NCBI GenBank assembly: GCA_001661515.1
Contig: LUVW01000008.1
Location: 67,232-131,231, forward strand
Length of the DNA stretch: 64,000 bases
From: Capniomyces stellatus
Taxonomy: Eukaryota > Kickxellomycota > Harpellomycetes > Harpellales > Legeriomycetaceae
Reading direction: 5' to 3'
Below are positions 21,081-32,107 of this stretch, in pieces. A program made the translations under genes and the position numbers. How positions within the stretch are numbered: the first letter of the stretch is position 1; each line of letters opens with the position of its first letter. The notes beneath the pieces are model-generated. The model saw only the letters and a list, made by a program, of their open reading frames with translations. It was not told where the DNA came from and did not search any database.

Positions 21081-22015
21081 GCCTGCTTTTGTAGAATTTA
21101 TAAACAATTTAGACCACGGGTGTATTACCGGGCTCTATGTTTTCAATTTGAATCTCTGCAAGGAAGACTCTGTTGAGCTATATGGATATAAGGATATGCT
21201 TTTCGAGCAGGTAGATGGCTAGCGTTGATACAAGTGTCTTGGCTCGAATTTTCGAATCTGTAGTTCAAAGTTGTATAATGTAGGGTTTCCTCAAAACAAA
21301 AGTACACTTTTGGAAAATCAAGCAGTCTTGTTAGTCAACTAAGAACATAATAACAACTGAATCAAAATTACAGGGTAATAGATATTGTTATAAGCAACCG
21401 AGGTTTTCCTATTTTTTTTTTTTTTTTTAGTTTTATAAGCGTCCAAGCTGTTTACACCGGTTTTTAAAACAGTAAAAGTAATAAAAATAATAAAAACAGT
21501 CGATGCAACCTGATAGTAGCTGACTTTTGGGTTGATTTTCTACTGGTGAATTTATTTTATTCTTTGTGTTTAAGCTGACAAAATGGAGCCCATACTTTGG
21601 GCTTGATGATTAAAGTACATAAAACTGAGAGAGAGAGAGAGAGAGAAAAAAGGACAGAGAAAGCAAATAAAAAGTATACTATGCCGTAAAGGGTAGTACA
21701 CAAAAAGGAAAAGGATGAGGAAAGAAAAAGGAAGAGAAGAGAAAAGAAATTACATTGTGAACACCTGACAAGATGGTAAAGAGTGAAAGGGACAAAAAGG
21801 CCAAGAGACGCAAAGTAAGGGAGATGGCGTGAAAGAAGTGAAGGGCATGGCGCAAAATAAATACGAAGCACAAGCAAACAAAAAAGGATCAACGCGACCA
21901 TTGAGTACAGAGCAGAAAAAGAGGGCATGGAGAATGAAGTGGGAGAAGGGAGGAAATCGGTTAAGCACAAAAGAAAGAAGAAAAAAGAAAAGTACAAGAG
22001 CAATAGCAATAGCAA
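21081..22015. other. Convergent intergenic spacer, purine-rich
   Basis: 935 bp between convergent genes. It holds a T-run at about 21412-21429, a GA-repeat at about 21628-21646, and an A/G-rich stretch from 21630 to the kinase stop codon. Open frames here follow from the purine bias and are not considered genes. Confidence 0.6.
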
Positions 22016-25000
22016 TCAGTTGATCTCGGAGTCAATAGTGTTTAAAAAGTTGCACATCTGAGCAGAAATCATTTGAAGCTGTCGAATCAGCTCGTCATTG
22101 TTGTCAGTAGTTAAGTTGGGGAAATGAGTGCCGGATATCAAAGTTATAGAGTTTGAGCTAAGGCTGGAGTCAGCAGTGCCTACAACAGGATATTCGTAGA
22201 CATTTTGGAAATCGCCATTTTCCAAACCTGCTTTCTGGAGCTGGATTTGGCTTAAGGAACTGTCATTTTTGGCGGTATGAAACTTTGTATTACTGTTCGG
22301 GACTGCACCTGTGCTGTGTTTATTTCTTTTTATAGTGGAGCTGGCGCTTTTGGTGGTTGCTATAGGTAGTGTATTTGGTGGGAAACTGGTTTTCTTGGTG
22401 GATGGTTTACCGACTTGATTTGGGTCGCGCAAATGCCGAATTGAGTACTGATTTGACAGATTTAAGCCTATAGGGGATTGCATTTGTGGTCGTGGCAGCT
22501 CAAATCCAGAACCCAGCAACACCCGACTTGAAGACCTGGCATCGTCGTTTCTGCTGGACTTTGGCTGTTGGGGTTGATGTTGATGTTGATGTTGAGGTTG
22601 GGGTTGGGGTTGGGGTTGATGTTGAGGCTGAGGTTTGGTTTTGAGCTTGGACCTAGGTTTGGATTTTCTAGGAATTTGGTTTTCAACAAACGAAAGATTG
22701 CTGCTCTTGTGCGTGGTGCTAAGAGAGACTCTTCTGTTGGCTATTGAGCTGGTGGAGTAGCGCTCGAGGTCGATGCTGGACAGGTTGCTGGAAGTCCGGT
22801 TGGACAGTGGGGAGTATATCGCCATGTTTGCCACTGCCGGCTGCAAAGGGCTGGAGGCCATTCCTCCCGAGATTGATAGAGGCTGGTTGGAACTCCCAAT
22901 GCTGTACTTTGACCCTTGGCTGCTAAGCCTGCTGCTACCAATGCTTGATCTGAACTTTGTCCATTCGCGTTGCTGCTCAAGCGGAGAAATAGGAACAAAC
23001 ATGTTTGAAGTAGTAGTGCCCGGCTGCCAAAGAGGCGAGCGCTCGCCAAAGTTTGCGTAGTTTGGGTCGATTTCCAGGTACGTGGTGGGCCGTTTGCTTA
23101 CTGGTTTGGTGTGGTTGCTGGGCGGGTTCTTTTTTAGCTGGCTAAAAGCCGCACTGCTAGCTTGGTTGCGAATGTCTGAAAAACTGGGCCGATTGTCAAC
23201 CTCATTGCTTTTGGTGACCCTGTGCAGCAAATGGCTCGACGAACTCAGGCTGTTTGCGCCAATCTCTGGGGACGGCCCAAGCCCCAACTCAAAGTTGTAC
23301 TCGTTGCTGTCGGCAAAACTTCCCGACGCGTGGTGTTTCTTTGACTTTCTGTACACCGATGAGATGATTTTGGGCGTGTTCAGGTACGAATTTGAGTTTG
23401 ACGAGTCCTGGTCCGAACTTCCGCTCATCCAAAACGACCTAAATCCCTTTCCTGGCGATGGTCTGTTTGGCTTTATTCGGTTAAGCGTCAGGTTGCCCTG
23501 AGACGCGCCTGATACAAACAACGAAATCCCCTCGCTTGCGTGGCGCAGCATATACTCTGTTGTTATTTTCTTGGGCTTCTTGGTAGGGCCCTGCTGGGTT
23601 AAAGCCGGCATGGACTGCGTGGGCACCATGGACCACGACTTGGCTGTGTTGCTTGGGAAACGGGGTTTCTTTTCTAGAAACGAAAACTCTGAGATCTGGC
23701 TGATGCTGTCCCTGACAAAGGTGCCTGAAAAGTTCCGACTGCCCATCTTGTTAACTTCCTTCCCCTTTAGCCCCTCCAGAATACTTTGTCCTAATTGAAG
23801 AACATTGTTTCCGCTTTTGCTCTCCACACCCACACCCACACCCACACCCATGTCTTCGAGCTTTGACCCCTTTTTGTGCCGTGCCCCTTTATCCCTAAAT
23901 CCCTGCTTGATCGATTCGTCCGCTTTTCTCCATAGCAGCTTGCGTTTTACGTTTTCTGCCACCGTTTTTAGCTTTCTTGGCTTCATTTCGTATCCTTCTA
24001 GGTAGGGCGGAAAATCTGTCCCCGAAAACGTTGCTGCTATCGAGTTTTTCAGCCAGCCTTTGTCCTTGTTTCTGGATGGCATATGTCCTGTTGTTGATAT
24101 TGACCGCCGGACTAACCCTATATCCCCAAACTCTATCCCAGCTACCTCCTCCGAGGTCGACTTTTTCGACCCTACTGGGCTCATTTTGCCAAAATTCGCC
24201 TTTTGCTTCGCCTCCAACTTTTCTTTTGCTGGTGTTTTGAACAGCTCGTTAAAAAAGTTCGCTATTGCCGGAAACGACTCGCTGTACCTCTTTCTACTCT
24301 CCTCCATGTCCCCACCCAACACGCTCCTACCACTGCTATGCAGGTCTTTATTCGCCACCCCTGCGTCGCTCTTGCTATACTCTTCAGCTACGCTGCCCTC
24401 TTCAGCATCATTTACAGCTTCGCCTTTCACACTGCCCCCAGAACTCCAAATCGAAAAGTTGTCAAAGTTCCACTCTTCCTCCTCCTCGTTTTCCGCTTCC
24501 GACTCGTCGTTGAACCCTTGCAGATCCTTCTCTGCCAGCTCCTTGTTCTCCTGCTCCCACTTTCTATAATTGTTAATCACCACCGTCAAATCGACATTCG
24601 CCCTGTTGTTTGCTGCCGCCTTTATAAACCTGTTGTCCTTAGTCAACTCTGTAGTTCTCGGCCGTTTGCTTGGGTCAACGTTCAAACACGCCTTGACAAA
24701 CTCTCTTAGATCCCTGCTTCCTGCCTCAACCGGCAGAGCTGGCGGTCCCACTTGCAGTATTTTCATCAGCGCCTTCTTGGCCTCTAACTCCGCAAACGGC
24801 GGGCCCCCTGTTATAATCTCATACGCTGTTATCCCCAGCGACCATATATCCGCCTTCATGCTATAGTCCCGCTCCTGCTTAATCACCTCGGGTGCCATCC
24901 AGTATGGCGTTCCTACAAACGAGTACGACTTGCCATTGATATCTGCTGAGAACGATTGCCGCGCAACACCAAAATCACAGAGCTGGACTACTCCCTGGTC

Positions 25001-25477
25001 TGTTATTAGCACATTCGCCGCCTTGACGTCTCTGTGCATTATCCTAGACAAATGCAAATACGTCAATGCCAGCACCACCCCGTGCAATATTGCCCCTGTG
25101 TACTTTTCTTCAATTGGCCCCGCCTTCAACAACTTGTTCACGCTACCCCCTCCTGCATACTCCATCAGTATCCATAGCTTTGTATTGTTTACAAAGCTTT
25201 TCAAGTACTTTGCTATATACGGCGAATTCAGCTGCGATAGTAGCGATATTTCTCTCTGCATGTCCACTATATTCTCAACATTTTTGTCCAGATTCATTAT
25301 TTTGATTGCCACAACCTTGCTTGTGATTTTGTCAACTCCCCTATATACCACCCCGTATGCACCTCTACCAACCAACTTATCCTTGATATATCTATCCTCA
25401 TCTCTGACATGGGTTACCGATGAATGTGTTGGCACAGTCGAAGATCTATACAACAATTTCACACTTTTATCAACCAT
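22016..25477 (-). CDS. Ste20/germinal-centre kinase (Kic1/Nak1-like, MOR/RAM pathway)
   Basis: 1153 residues in one frame from ATG 25477. The N-terminal Ser/Thr kinase domain spans about 30-290. It has the glycine loop GRGAYGVV, VAIK lysine, catalytic loop HRDVKAANVLI, DFG, and GTPYWMAPEV before the APE helix. Short N-terminal kinase position, high similarity to the GCK-III type and the long disordered tail fit fungal Kic1/Nak1. These act upstream of NDR kinases in polarity and cell separation. The tail (about 330-1100) is Ser/Asn/Pro rich with an acidic patch (NEEEEEWNFDNF) and a Gln/Pro/His repeat near residues 945-980. Alternatives are other GCK kinases such as Sps1 or PakC types. Function is assigned by family. 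Confidence 0.9.
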   Translation of the reverse strand: MVDKSVKLLYRSSTVPTHSSVTHVRDEDRYIKDKLVGRGAYGVVYRGVDKITSKVVAIKIMNLDKNVENIVDMQREISLLSQLNSPYIAKYLKSFVNNTKLWILMEYAGGGSVNKLLKAGPIEEKYTGAILHGVVLALTYLHLSRIMHRDVKAANVLITDQGVVQLCDFGVARQSFSADINGKSYSFVGTPYWMAPEVIKQERDYSMKADIWSLGITAYEIITGGPPFAELEAKKALMKILQVGPPALPVEAGSRDLREFVKACLNVDPSKRPRTTELTKDNRFIKAAANNRANVDLTVVINNYRKWEQENKELAEKDLQGFNDESEAENEEEEEWNFDNFSIWSSGGSVKGEAVNDAEEGSVAEEYSKSDAGVANKDLHSSGRSVLGGDMEESRKRYSESFPAIANFFNELFKTPAKEKLEAKQKANFGKMSPVGSKKSTSEEVAGIEFGDIGLVRRSISTTGHMPSRNKDKGWLKNSIAATFSGTDFPPYLEGYEMKPRKLKTVAENVKRKLLWRKADESIKQGFRDKGARHKKGSKLEDMGVGVGVGVESKSGNNVLQLGQSILEGLKGKEVNKMGSRNFSGTFVRDSISQISEFSFLEKKPRFPSNTAKSWSMVPTQSMPALTQQGPTKKPKKITTEYMLRHASEGISLFVSGASQGNLTLNRIKPNRPSPGKGFRSFWMSGSSDQDSSNSNSYLNTPKIISSVYRKSKKHHASGSFADSNEYNFELGLGPSPEIGANSLSSSSHLLHRVTKSNEVDNRPSFSDIRNQASSAAFSQLKKNPPSNHTKPVSKRPTTYLEIDPNYANFGERSPLWQPGTTTSNMFVPISPLEQQREWTKFRSSIGSSRLSSQGSKYSIGSSNQPLSISGGMASSPLQPAVANMAIYSPLSNRTSSNLSSIDLERYSTSSIANRRVSLSTTHKSSNLSFVENQIPRKSKPRSKLKTKPQPQHQPQPQPQPQHQHQHQPQQPKSSRNDDARSSSRVLLGSGFELPRPQMQSPIGLNLSNQYSIRHLRDPNQVGKPSTKKTSFPPNTLPIATTKSASSTIKRNKHSTGAVPNSNTKFHTAKNDSSLSQIQLQKAGLENGDFQNVYEYPVVGTADSSLSSNSITLISGTHFPNLTTDNNDELIRQLQMISAQMCNFLNTIDSEIN
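22563..22632 (-). repeat. Gln-Pro/Gln-His coding microsatellite
   Basis: Imperfect TTGRKG hexamer units on the + strand encode alternating Gln with Pro or His in the kinase tail. Confidence 0.8.
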
Positions 25478-28400
25478 AGCCGCTTATACCTGAAGCGCCT
25501 TGCTACTTTGTTGTACTTGCTCGTTTTTGTCTTCACTTTTGATTTCTTGTCCTACCTTTTTTTTTGCTACAAGTTCCCTCTCTTTTTTATTCTTCGTTTC
25601 TTTCCCCCTTTTATTTATATTCACACTTTCTTCCGTTTCTGCTGTCTTAATTCGTGCGTGTTCTTTTATACTTGCTTGCTGTTCTTTTCTTTCTGATTCT
25701 TCAAATTTTCACTATTCAAAAATGTTGCAATTTTCCCCCTATTTTAACTTTGAATATTCCTGTTGCTTCATGAATTAGCTATTTCTATGAACAACTTGAT
25801 GTTAATATAAGCCGGCAGTAAGCATCGCTTGTCAAATTTCGTTTTAAATCAGTAATTTATCCGAGCTACTCAAGTATGTTGCCTTTTCACTATCGATGGG
25901 TTGTTTGATAGACTATTAGGCCTTTAATATTACTATCATTAGAACATTAACATGTTTTAAATCCTGTGATAAAATTAATTTCTGAAGTTGGCCTATTTTG
26001 TACTATTCAAAATCCACCCTTTTTCTTTACTTGTTGTGAATAGAAAAATCTAAATTCAAATTGTATTAAGGTCTTGGGGGTTTTTTTTTTCTTTTTTCTT
26101 CTTTTTTTTTCTCGTCATTTCGTTGCTTTCACATTATTAAGTAAAAATAATAACAGTAAATCGAGACACAATTCCCAAATAAGACAGTCGATATTGTTTC
26201 CTGGGTGTCATTCGCCAACACGTTCTGCTTTGCTTGTTTTCGTTTAGAAATTAAACGCTATTTGTATGAGCCTTAAATTTATCCACGGAGTTTATTTAAC
26301 TCTAATTTAACCAAGTCACCCACCACCCATCAATTTCACTTTCCACCATCGAATTACCTAATTAGCTGCTTTTTTCTTCACCACAACTTAGTTTCATAAC
26401 ACCCAGGCTTTGATCAGAAGCTAGATTTGGCATTGTGTCTTACTTTCAACCTTTTATCTAGCCATTTAATTAACACACACTTCAACTTAGTTCCACAATA
26501 GTACTAGACACGCTAGCCCCCAAGATGAATTTGATAAAGCCATCTTTTAAGCTTGCTGACTTTGTGTCTCCTACTCTTTATTTATTTTTCTTCTCAACTG
26601 AGAAAGTAACCCGAAGCTGACTGCTACATCCATGTCACAAGGCACCTTTGTCAATTCAAAAAGCCTAGCTTTTTTAAAACATTACTTAAATGTGTGTTGT
26701 GAGAGTATGACCGCTGTTCAGGCCACACCATTGGCCAATTTGTGATCTTCCTATTGGTCAAAATATCTAGCCTTTAAACGCTACCGAAAAATCAATTTAA
26801 CAATACACCTTTAAAACAACATAGCATCCTTGTTCAGCCAAACCAACAAATCCACACTAGCCATTAATGCCAAACAAATAGACAAGTATTGCAGCAAAAT
26901 AAAATTTAACAAAAGGACAGATGCCCCTGTCTGCTAATGACACGCTCGGTTTATAAATATACACCTTGTTTGTGTTAGTGACTTGGTGGAAATGAATATT
27001 ATTCACATTAAGCATAAAAATAAAGAAAGGACTCGATTTTTGACTGTTTTCAGAATTCGTGTGCTATAACAAATGTCGCCGTCATTTTCGGGCTGAGTTT
27101 CTCGTGGATTAGCTGACTGGGCTAGCATCTGAAACATCAATCGTTTTGTGTTTTATGTTTAATGTTTTTTTTAAGCAAGTCAACTATTTAGCCATCAGTC
27201 TGCTCGTGAATGCATCCAAAGTTCTCCATCGCTGACCTCACACATCTATTTAAATCGCAAACCCACCATTGCTTCTACATAGCTCAAAGTACACTTTATA
27301 TTTGCAGTCTATTTCATACTTGTCTATCCAAGTCCTTTTTTAAAAAAAGGCCGAATTTTCTTTGATGGAAAATTGGGGTTTCTTTTCAGTAATCCACGTT
27401 ATCAAGTATCAAAGTCAGTCCCAAGACAATGTTATGCTTTGAAATACATTGTGCTGATTCTGGCCTGTCTTTTTAAAATTGGGCACTGCCTCGGCATTGT
27501 GTGGTATACTGTGATGTATGAATCTATAGACGTATCAATATTTACCAATAGAGCATATACGCGTGTATCTAATAGATACTCGGACAACTACAAGTGCGAT
27601 ATACTTGATAATACCATGTCAAAAACGCCGAAATAGTAGTGTGTTTTATTTTTCTTTCCAACTTTTGGTGTTTTGCCAACTTTTAAGCAGTAGAAAACGT
27701 AATTGATCATTTATTCGAGAAAAAGCTTTGATTAGTAAATTAAATTAGCTAATCTAAAAAGAATTGGTAGAATTTTCGAATACCCAAATTACTCAAGAGT
27801 TTGTACCTAAAGCAGTACTGGTAAATCAGTGAAGCAAAATAAAGCAGAACAGAGCAGAGCAAAGAAACTGGTACTGGCTTGGTAAATAACCTCGCTTTTT
27901 TCATGATAGCGTTGAGGTTGGTAAATAAACCACCCACATTACAAAAAAAATTAGGAAATGAAAAAAAATTAAAGGAAGCTAGTTGAGCGAAAAATAAAGG
28001 AGTGAAAAAAAAAAAAGATTTTTTTCTAAATAAAATACGCTAATAAAACTAGAAAAATTGCAAACTAACAGTAAAGTATAAAAAATTCAAAAAAAAGGTA
28101 AAAGCTACACAATAGAAAACAAAAAAGAAAAATAAATAGAGAAATAAATTCATAAACACAATTAGTTAGATTTTACATCAAGCACAAAGCGAGTTATTGA
28201 CAAGGTAAGAATTTAGTTTTATTTTTTGTTACTATTATTCTCAGCAAAGCAAATCTGATTGCTGCCAAGCAAGACTACGTTTTTCTAATCAATACTTTTC
28301 GAGACGAGGAGTGGGAATTGGTGCAGTGAATTGGTAGAGTAAAGATTGAGAAAACAGAATAGATATATTCTTAATGTGCTTGAGAAAAAACAAGAACAAA

Positions 28401-28675
28401 ATAAATAAAAGATGGATAGATTTGGATGTTTTGAATAAAATGTCAACTAGTAGACCGGAGAGAAAAAACGCAAGAAAAATAATGCGCAATTACACGTGGT
28501 AGAGCAGAAAGAGTAAACAATTAAAAGCAAAAATGATGTGATTGAAATGTATTATAGGTGCTATTGATATTGGTGGGACCTCTAATCGATAGGAAAACTA
28601 TTAGTTATTTATTAAACATCCAGCTCCAAGCCGAAAGTAAAAAAAAAGAATAAACAAACAAACAAACAACAAAAA
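25478..28675. other. Divergent intergenic region, gene-free as far as seen
   Basis: 3.2 kb between the starts of the GCK kinase (-) and CK2 alpha (+). The first 300 bp are pyrimidine-rich on the + strand, a likely kinase 5' UTR or promoter. A short frame at about 27373-27636 has no early ATG, includes a hydrophobic stretch and matches nothing I recognise. The 27950-28200 part is A-rich. No RNA gene seen. Confidence 0.55.
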
Positions 28676-30658
28676 ATGAGCGAAGTAGTAGTCAAGCAAA
28701 AAAAGTACGAAAAGTCTGTGGCACGAGTGTATGCTGATGCAAATTCAAAAATGCCAGCCACATACTGGAATTATGAAAATGTTCAAGTTGAATGGGGGTA
28801 AAGGGGCAACAATATTCTTAATCTTTTTTTGTTTTATATATAATCTCTGTATAAAGATGAGTGGTAGACAGATTGGAAGTGTAAAAGCAAAGGGCGGGGG
28901 GGGGGGGGGGGNNNNNNNNNNNNNGGGGGGGGGGGGGGGGGGGGGGTAAAAAGAGGTTGGAAACGAATTATAACAAATGAGATGACTAATAAAGTTGATT
29001 GTGGGGATAATATGTTTGGTAGATCACAAGAGAACTACGAAATAGTTCGTAAAGTTGGGCGTGGAAAGTATTCGGAGGTTTTCGAGGGGTATGATCTGTC
29101 TATTAACCAAAAATGCATTATCAAGGTTTTGAAGCCAGTCAAAAAGAAGAAGATTAGAAGAGAAATAAAAATCATGCAGAATCTATCAGGCGGGCCTTGT
29201 ATCATTACTCTTCTCGATGTTGTCCGTGATCCACAAGTAAGTTTTCAACCCAAGTATACAGCTCATACGCATGTATGCACGCTTGGATATGTATATACAT
29301 GGGCTGTTTGAGATGATTTGCGGCTGGGTTTGAGTTGAAATCAGTCGATTTGTGTTTGGTCTTTTGATTGCCTGGCTATATGATTGTCTGGATACGGTGC
29401 TGTGTGGTACTTAGTTTGGGGAACTAGTTAAAAGTAGGACAGCAACTAAAAGATGATATTTTATAATTGATAGTCGAAAACACCAGCATTGATTTCAGAA
29501 TTTGTAAACAACAATGACTTTAAGGTGCTTTATCCTACTCTGACAGACTTTGATGTCCGCTACTACATCTTGGAATTATTGAAGGTAAGTGTTTAGGAAA
29601 AGTAATAGAAAGGGAGGAACAGAGTGTGTGAAAAGAAGGCAAGAAAGAACAGAAAAAAACCAACATGGATTGTGTGTAATGGCACGTTGTGGGTATCTAA
29701 GGCTATACGCGTAATGAATTAACGTATACTAAAATTTGAATCGGGTTTGGTTTGGGACTATGAATAGGCACTTGACTATGCTCACTCTAAAGGGATTATG
29801 CATCGGGATGTTAAACCACACAACGTTATGATTGACCACGAAAACCGCAAGGTAAAGACACATTGCTTTATTTACACAGATAATTACCATAAGCTTTATA
29901 AATAGGAAGGAAAAAAAAAACAAAAAACGAGGACAGGCAATGCAGTGCTACTCGACTGCCTAATATATACTTTGTGGTTGGAACGTTTAAAATAACAATG
30001 TTGATTGGTGGTTAAAATAGCTTCGTCTTATTGATTGGGGACTGGCAGAGTTTTACCACCCAGGAATGGGGTACAATGTCCGTGTCGCCTCGCGGTACTT
30101 TAAAGGGCCTGAGCTTCTGGTTGACTTTACGTTTTACGACTATTCGCTTGATATGTGGAGTTTGGGGTGCATGTTTGCATCAATGATTTTCCGCAAGGAG
30201 CCGTTTTTCCATGGCCACGACAACTACGATCAACTGGTCAAAATAGCCAAGGTCCTGGGAACCGACGACCTGTTTGCTTACCTTGACAAGTACGAGCTAG
30301 AGCTTGACAACCGCTATGAATCGCTACTTGGAACCTATCCTCGCAAACCGTGGGACAAGTTTATTACCAAGGAAAACGAACGTTTTGTTTCCCCTGAAGC
30401 TATCGATTTCCTTGACCATCTTTTACGCTATGACCACCACGATAGACTTACTGCTAAAGAAGCAATGAGCCACCCATACTTTGGTAAGTACTTTATACTC
30501 TCTTGATCCCACAATTGCTTATTTGCCTATTTGTCTATTTGCCCATTTGTCTATTTACCCTTGCTTTATTTATACCAAAAAAAAAAATTTAATTCAACTT
30601 TTCCTTTTATTTTTTTATTTCTACCATGTTAGACCCAGTGCACTCAAAACTAGCCTAG
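28676..30658 (+). CDS. CKA1: Casein kinase 2 catalytic subunit alpha
   Basis: Constitutive acidophilic Ser/Thr kinase of the CK2 holoenzyme. Exons: 28676-28797, 29023-29236, 29474-29584, 29768-29851, 30021-30483, 30633-30658. All are GT-AG and in phase, giving 339 residues, the usual family length. Diagnostic features: [19 protein letters not shown] at the N-terminus, [20 protein letters not shown], and the basic substrate-recognition cluster [14 protein letters not shown]. The catalytic loop is [12 protein letters not shown], with the CK2-specific DWG in place of DFG, then [17 protein letters not shown] and [11 protein letters not shown]. The last exon is tiny, encoding DPVHSKLA. Intron 1 contains a G-run with a gap. 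Confidence 0.97.
28896..28946 (+). repeat. G homopolymer flanking an assembly gap in CK2 intron 1
   Basis: Sixteen G, thirteen N, twenty-two G inside the first CK2 alpha intron (28798-29022). It is in the same sense orientation (G in the pre-mRNA) as the tracts in PFK-2 and AASS introns. Confidence 0.85.
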
Positions 30659-31203
30659 ATCTTCCTTATATCCACTGCTTTAACGCTTCTACTTGCAACT
30701 TTACAGAAAATAAAAACCAAAACAAAACACAAACCTCTCGCACCATAAAACTTTCTCAATAAAAGAAGAGAGAAAAGGAAGAAACAAAAAGCTAAACCCA
30801 AATCCAAACCTAAACTCAAACCCAAAATCCAATCTAACCCAATCTAAAATAAAAATGTCAACCAAGTCCACTTGACTTTTATTTTAGCCGCGTTTTTACT
30901 TTTTTACTTATTTATTTTTGCTCTGTTTCTTTTTTACAACAAAATCGGCTTGTTATTATTTTATCTTTTATCAACTTTTTTCTTTTCTTCTTCTTTTACA
31001 CAGCTTGGCTTTTAATCTTTAACTAACAAATAAACATCTTTATTTTCCCCAATCCTTTGTGGATGGATCTAAAGCAATGTTAACTTGTGCAGTTAAAGGC
31101 TGGTTGAAATGCTTGTTTTTTATCTGTTTCCTCCCTAGAGGAATATTTATCATTTTGTCAAGTGCTTTATTTAGTAAAAAACGAAAACTCGCAAATTTTT
31201 CGT
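30659..31203. other. Intergenic between CK2 alpha and tRNA-Pro
   Basis: 545 bp of low-complexity A- and T-rich DNA, including C/A-rich strings at 30785-30850. CK2 polyadenylation is likely here. No gene seen. Confidence 0.6.
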
Positions 31204-31275
31204 GGCCTAATGGTCTAGCAGTATGATTCTCCGTTCGGGTCGGAGAGGTCCCGGGTTCAATTCCCGGTTAGGCCC
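31204..31275 (+). tRNA. tRNA-Pro (anticodon CGG)
   Basis: A 72-nt cloverleaf without intron. The acceptor stem GGCCTAA (31204-31210) pairs with TTAGGCC (31268-31274) and the discriminator is C. The anticodon arm is CTCCG-TTCGGGT-CGGAG with anticodon CGG, reading CCG codons. The T arm is CCGGG-TTCAATT-CCCGG, giving a good B box. CCA is not encoded, as in eukaryotes. A T-run 30-42 nt downstream can act as the Pol III terminator. Confidence 0.95.
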
Positions 31276-32107
31276 GCATTGTATTTTGGTTTAGTCCTTA
31301 TTCAATTTTTTTTTTTTTGTATCTTTTTTTTCAAAAATTGCTTTTCCACACCAAAAACATCTTGTATGCATTTGGATGGTTAAACTTTTGATATGAAGAA
31401 CAAAGAAGAATAAAGTGTTATTGATTGAGCTGATAGAATAATGTGTATAATAAATCTATTGTTGAAAGCAGTTAAAGGAAACCCTTTTTGGTTAGTTTTG
31501 ATTTTCGTAAAGTGATCAACTAAATCCTTACAAATATCGAGTTGAAAGCTTTGAAAATTCAAGTGAAAATGTAACAACTATTTTTCCTTTTATTTTAAAC
31601 TGTTTTTTTTTTCTGCACTTTTTTTTTTGTTCAATTTCAGGTTCTATTTTGTTTTTGTTTTTCAATTTTTGTTTTTTATTCTATCCTTTTCTATTATTTT
31701 TTGCTTTTGATTAGTAATTCAACTTCAAATCGGATTTAATCCTTGGCTTGTCACTAAAGAAAGAGCAAAAGGTGTAAAAAAAATTAAATAAAAAAAAACA
31801 AATTTGTGAAATTGAAAAATAATTTTTTTTTTTTAAAAAAAAAGTAAATGTGTTGTTTAACAAATTACAATTTTTTTTTTTGTCAAATTAAAAGAGTAAG
31901 ACTACAAGACTTTCCCAATTATTATAATAAAACACCGTTTGGAGTTTGATTAATCAGTTACTTTTAGCATTATTGTTTCAGTGTATATCAGTTGATACAC
32001 AGATAGTGCGATTATTCCATATTATAAATATATATATATATTTATGGTCTAGTATTTTTAAGCGTTAATTACAATTACAAATAAATATAATATACATATT
32101 CGGACTA
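31276..32107. other. Intergenic upstream of TTC27
   Basis: 832 bp with many T-runs and A-runs (31300-31330, 31600-31640, 31770-31890) and a TA repeat at about 32027-32043. No gene seen; probable promoter of the TPR gene. Confidence 0.6.
31306..31318 (+). terminator. Pol III T-run terminator of tRNA-Pro
   Basis: A run of thirteen T about 30 nt after the tRNA 3' end, the first long T-tract downstream. Confidence 0.6.

Noticed and set aside
21557..22015. Overlapping minus-strand Leu/Phe/Ser frames beyond the kinase stop
   Set aside because: Produced by purine-rich plus-strand sequence; low complexity and several overlapping phases.
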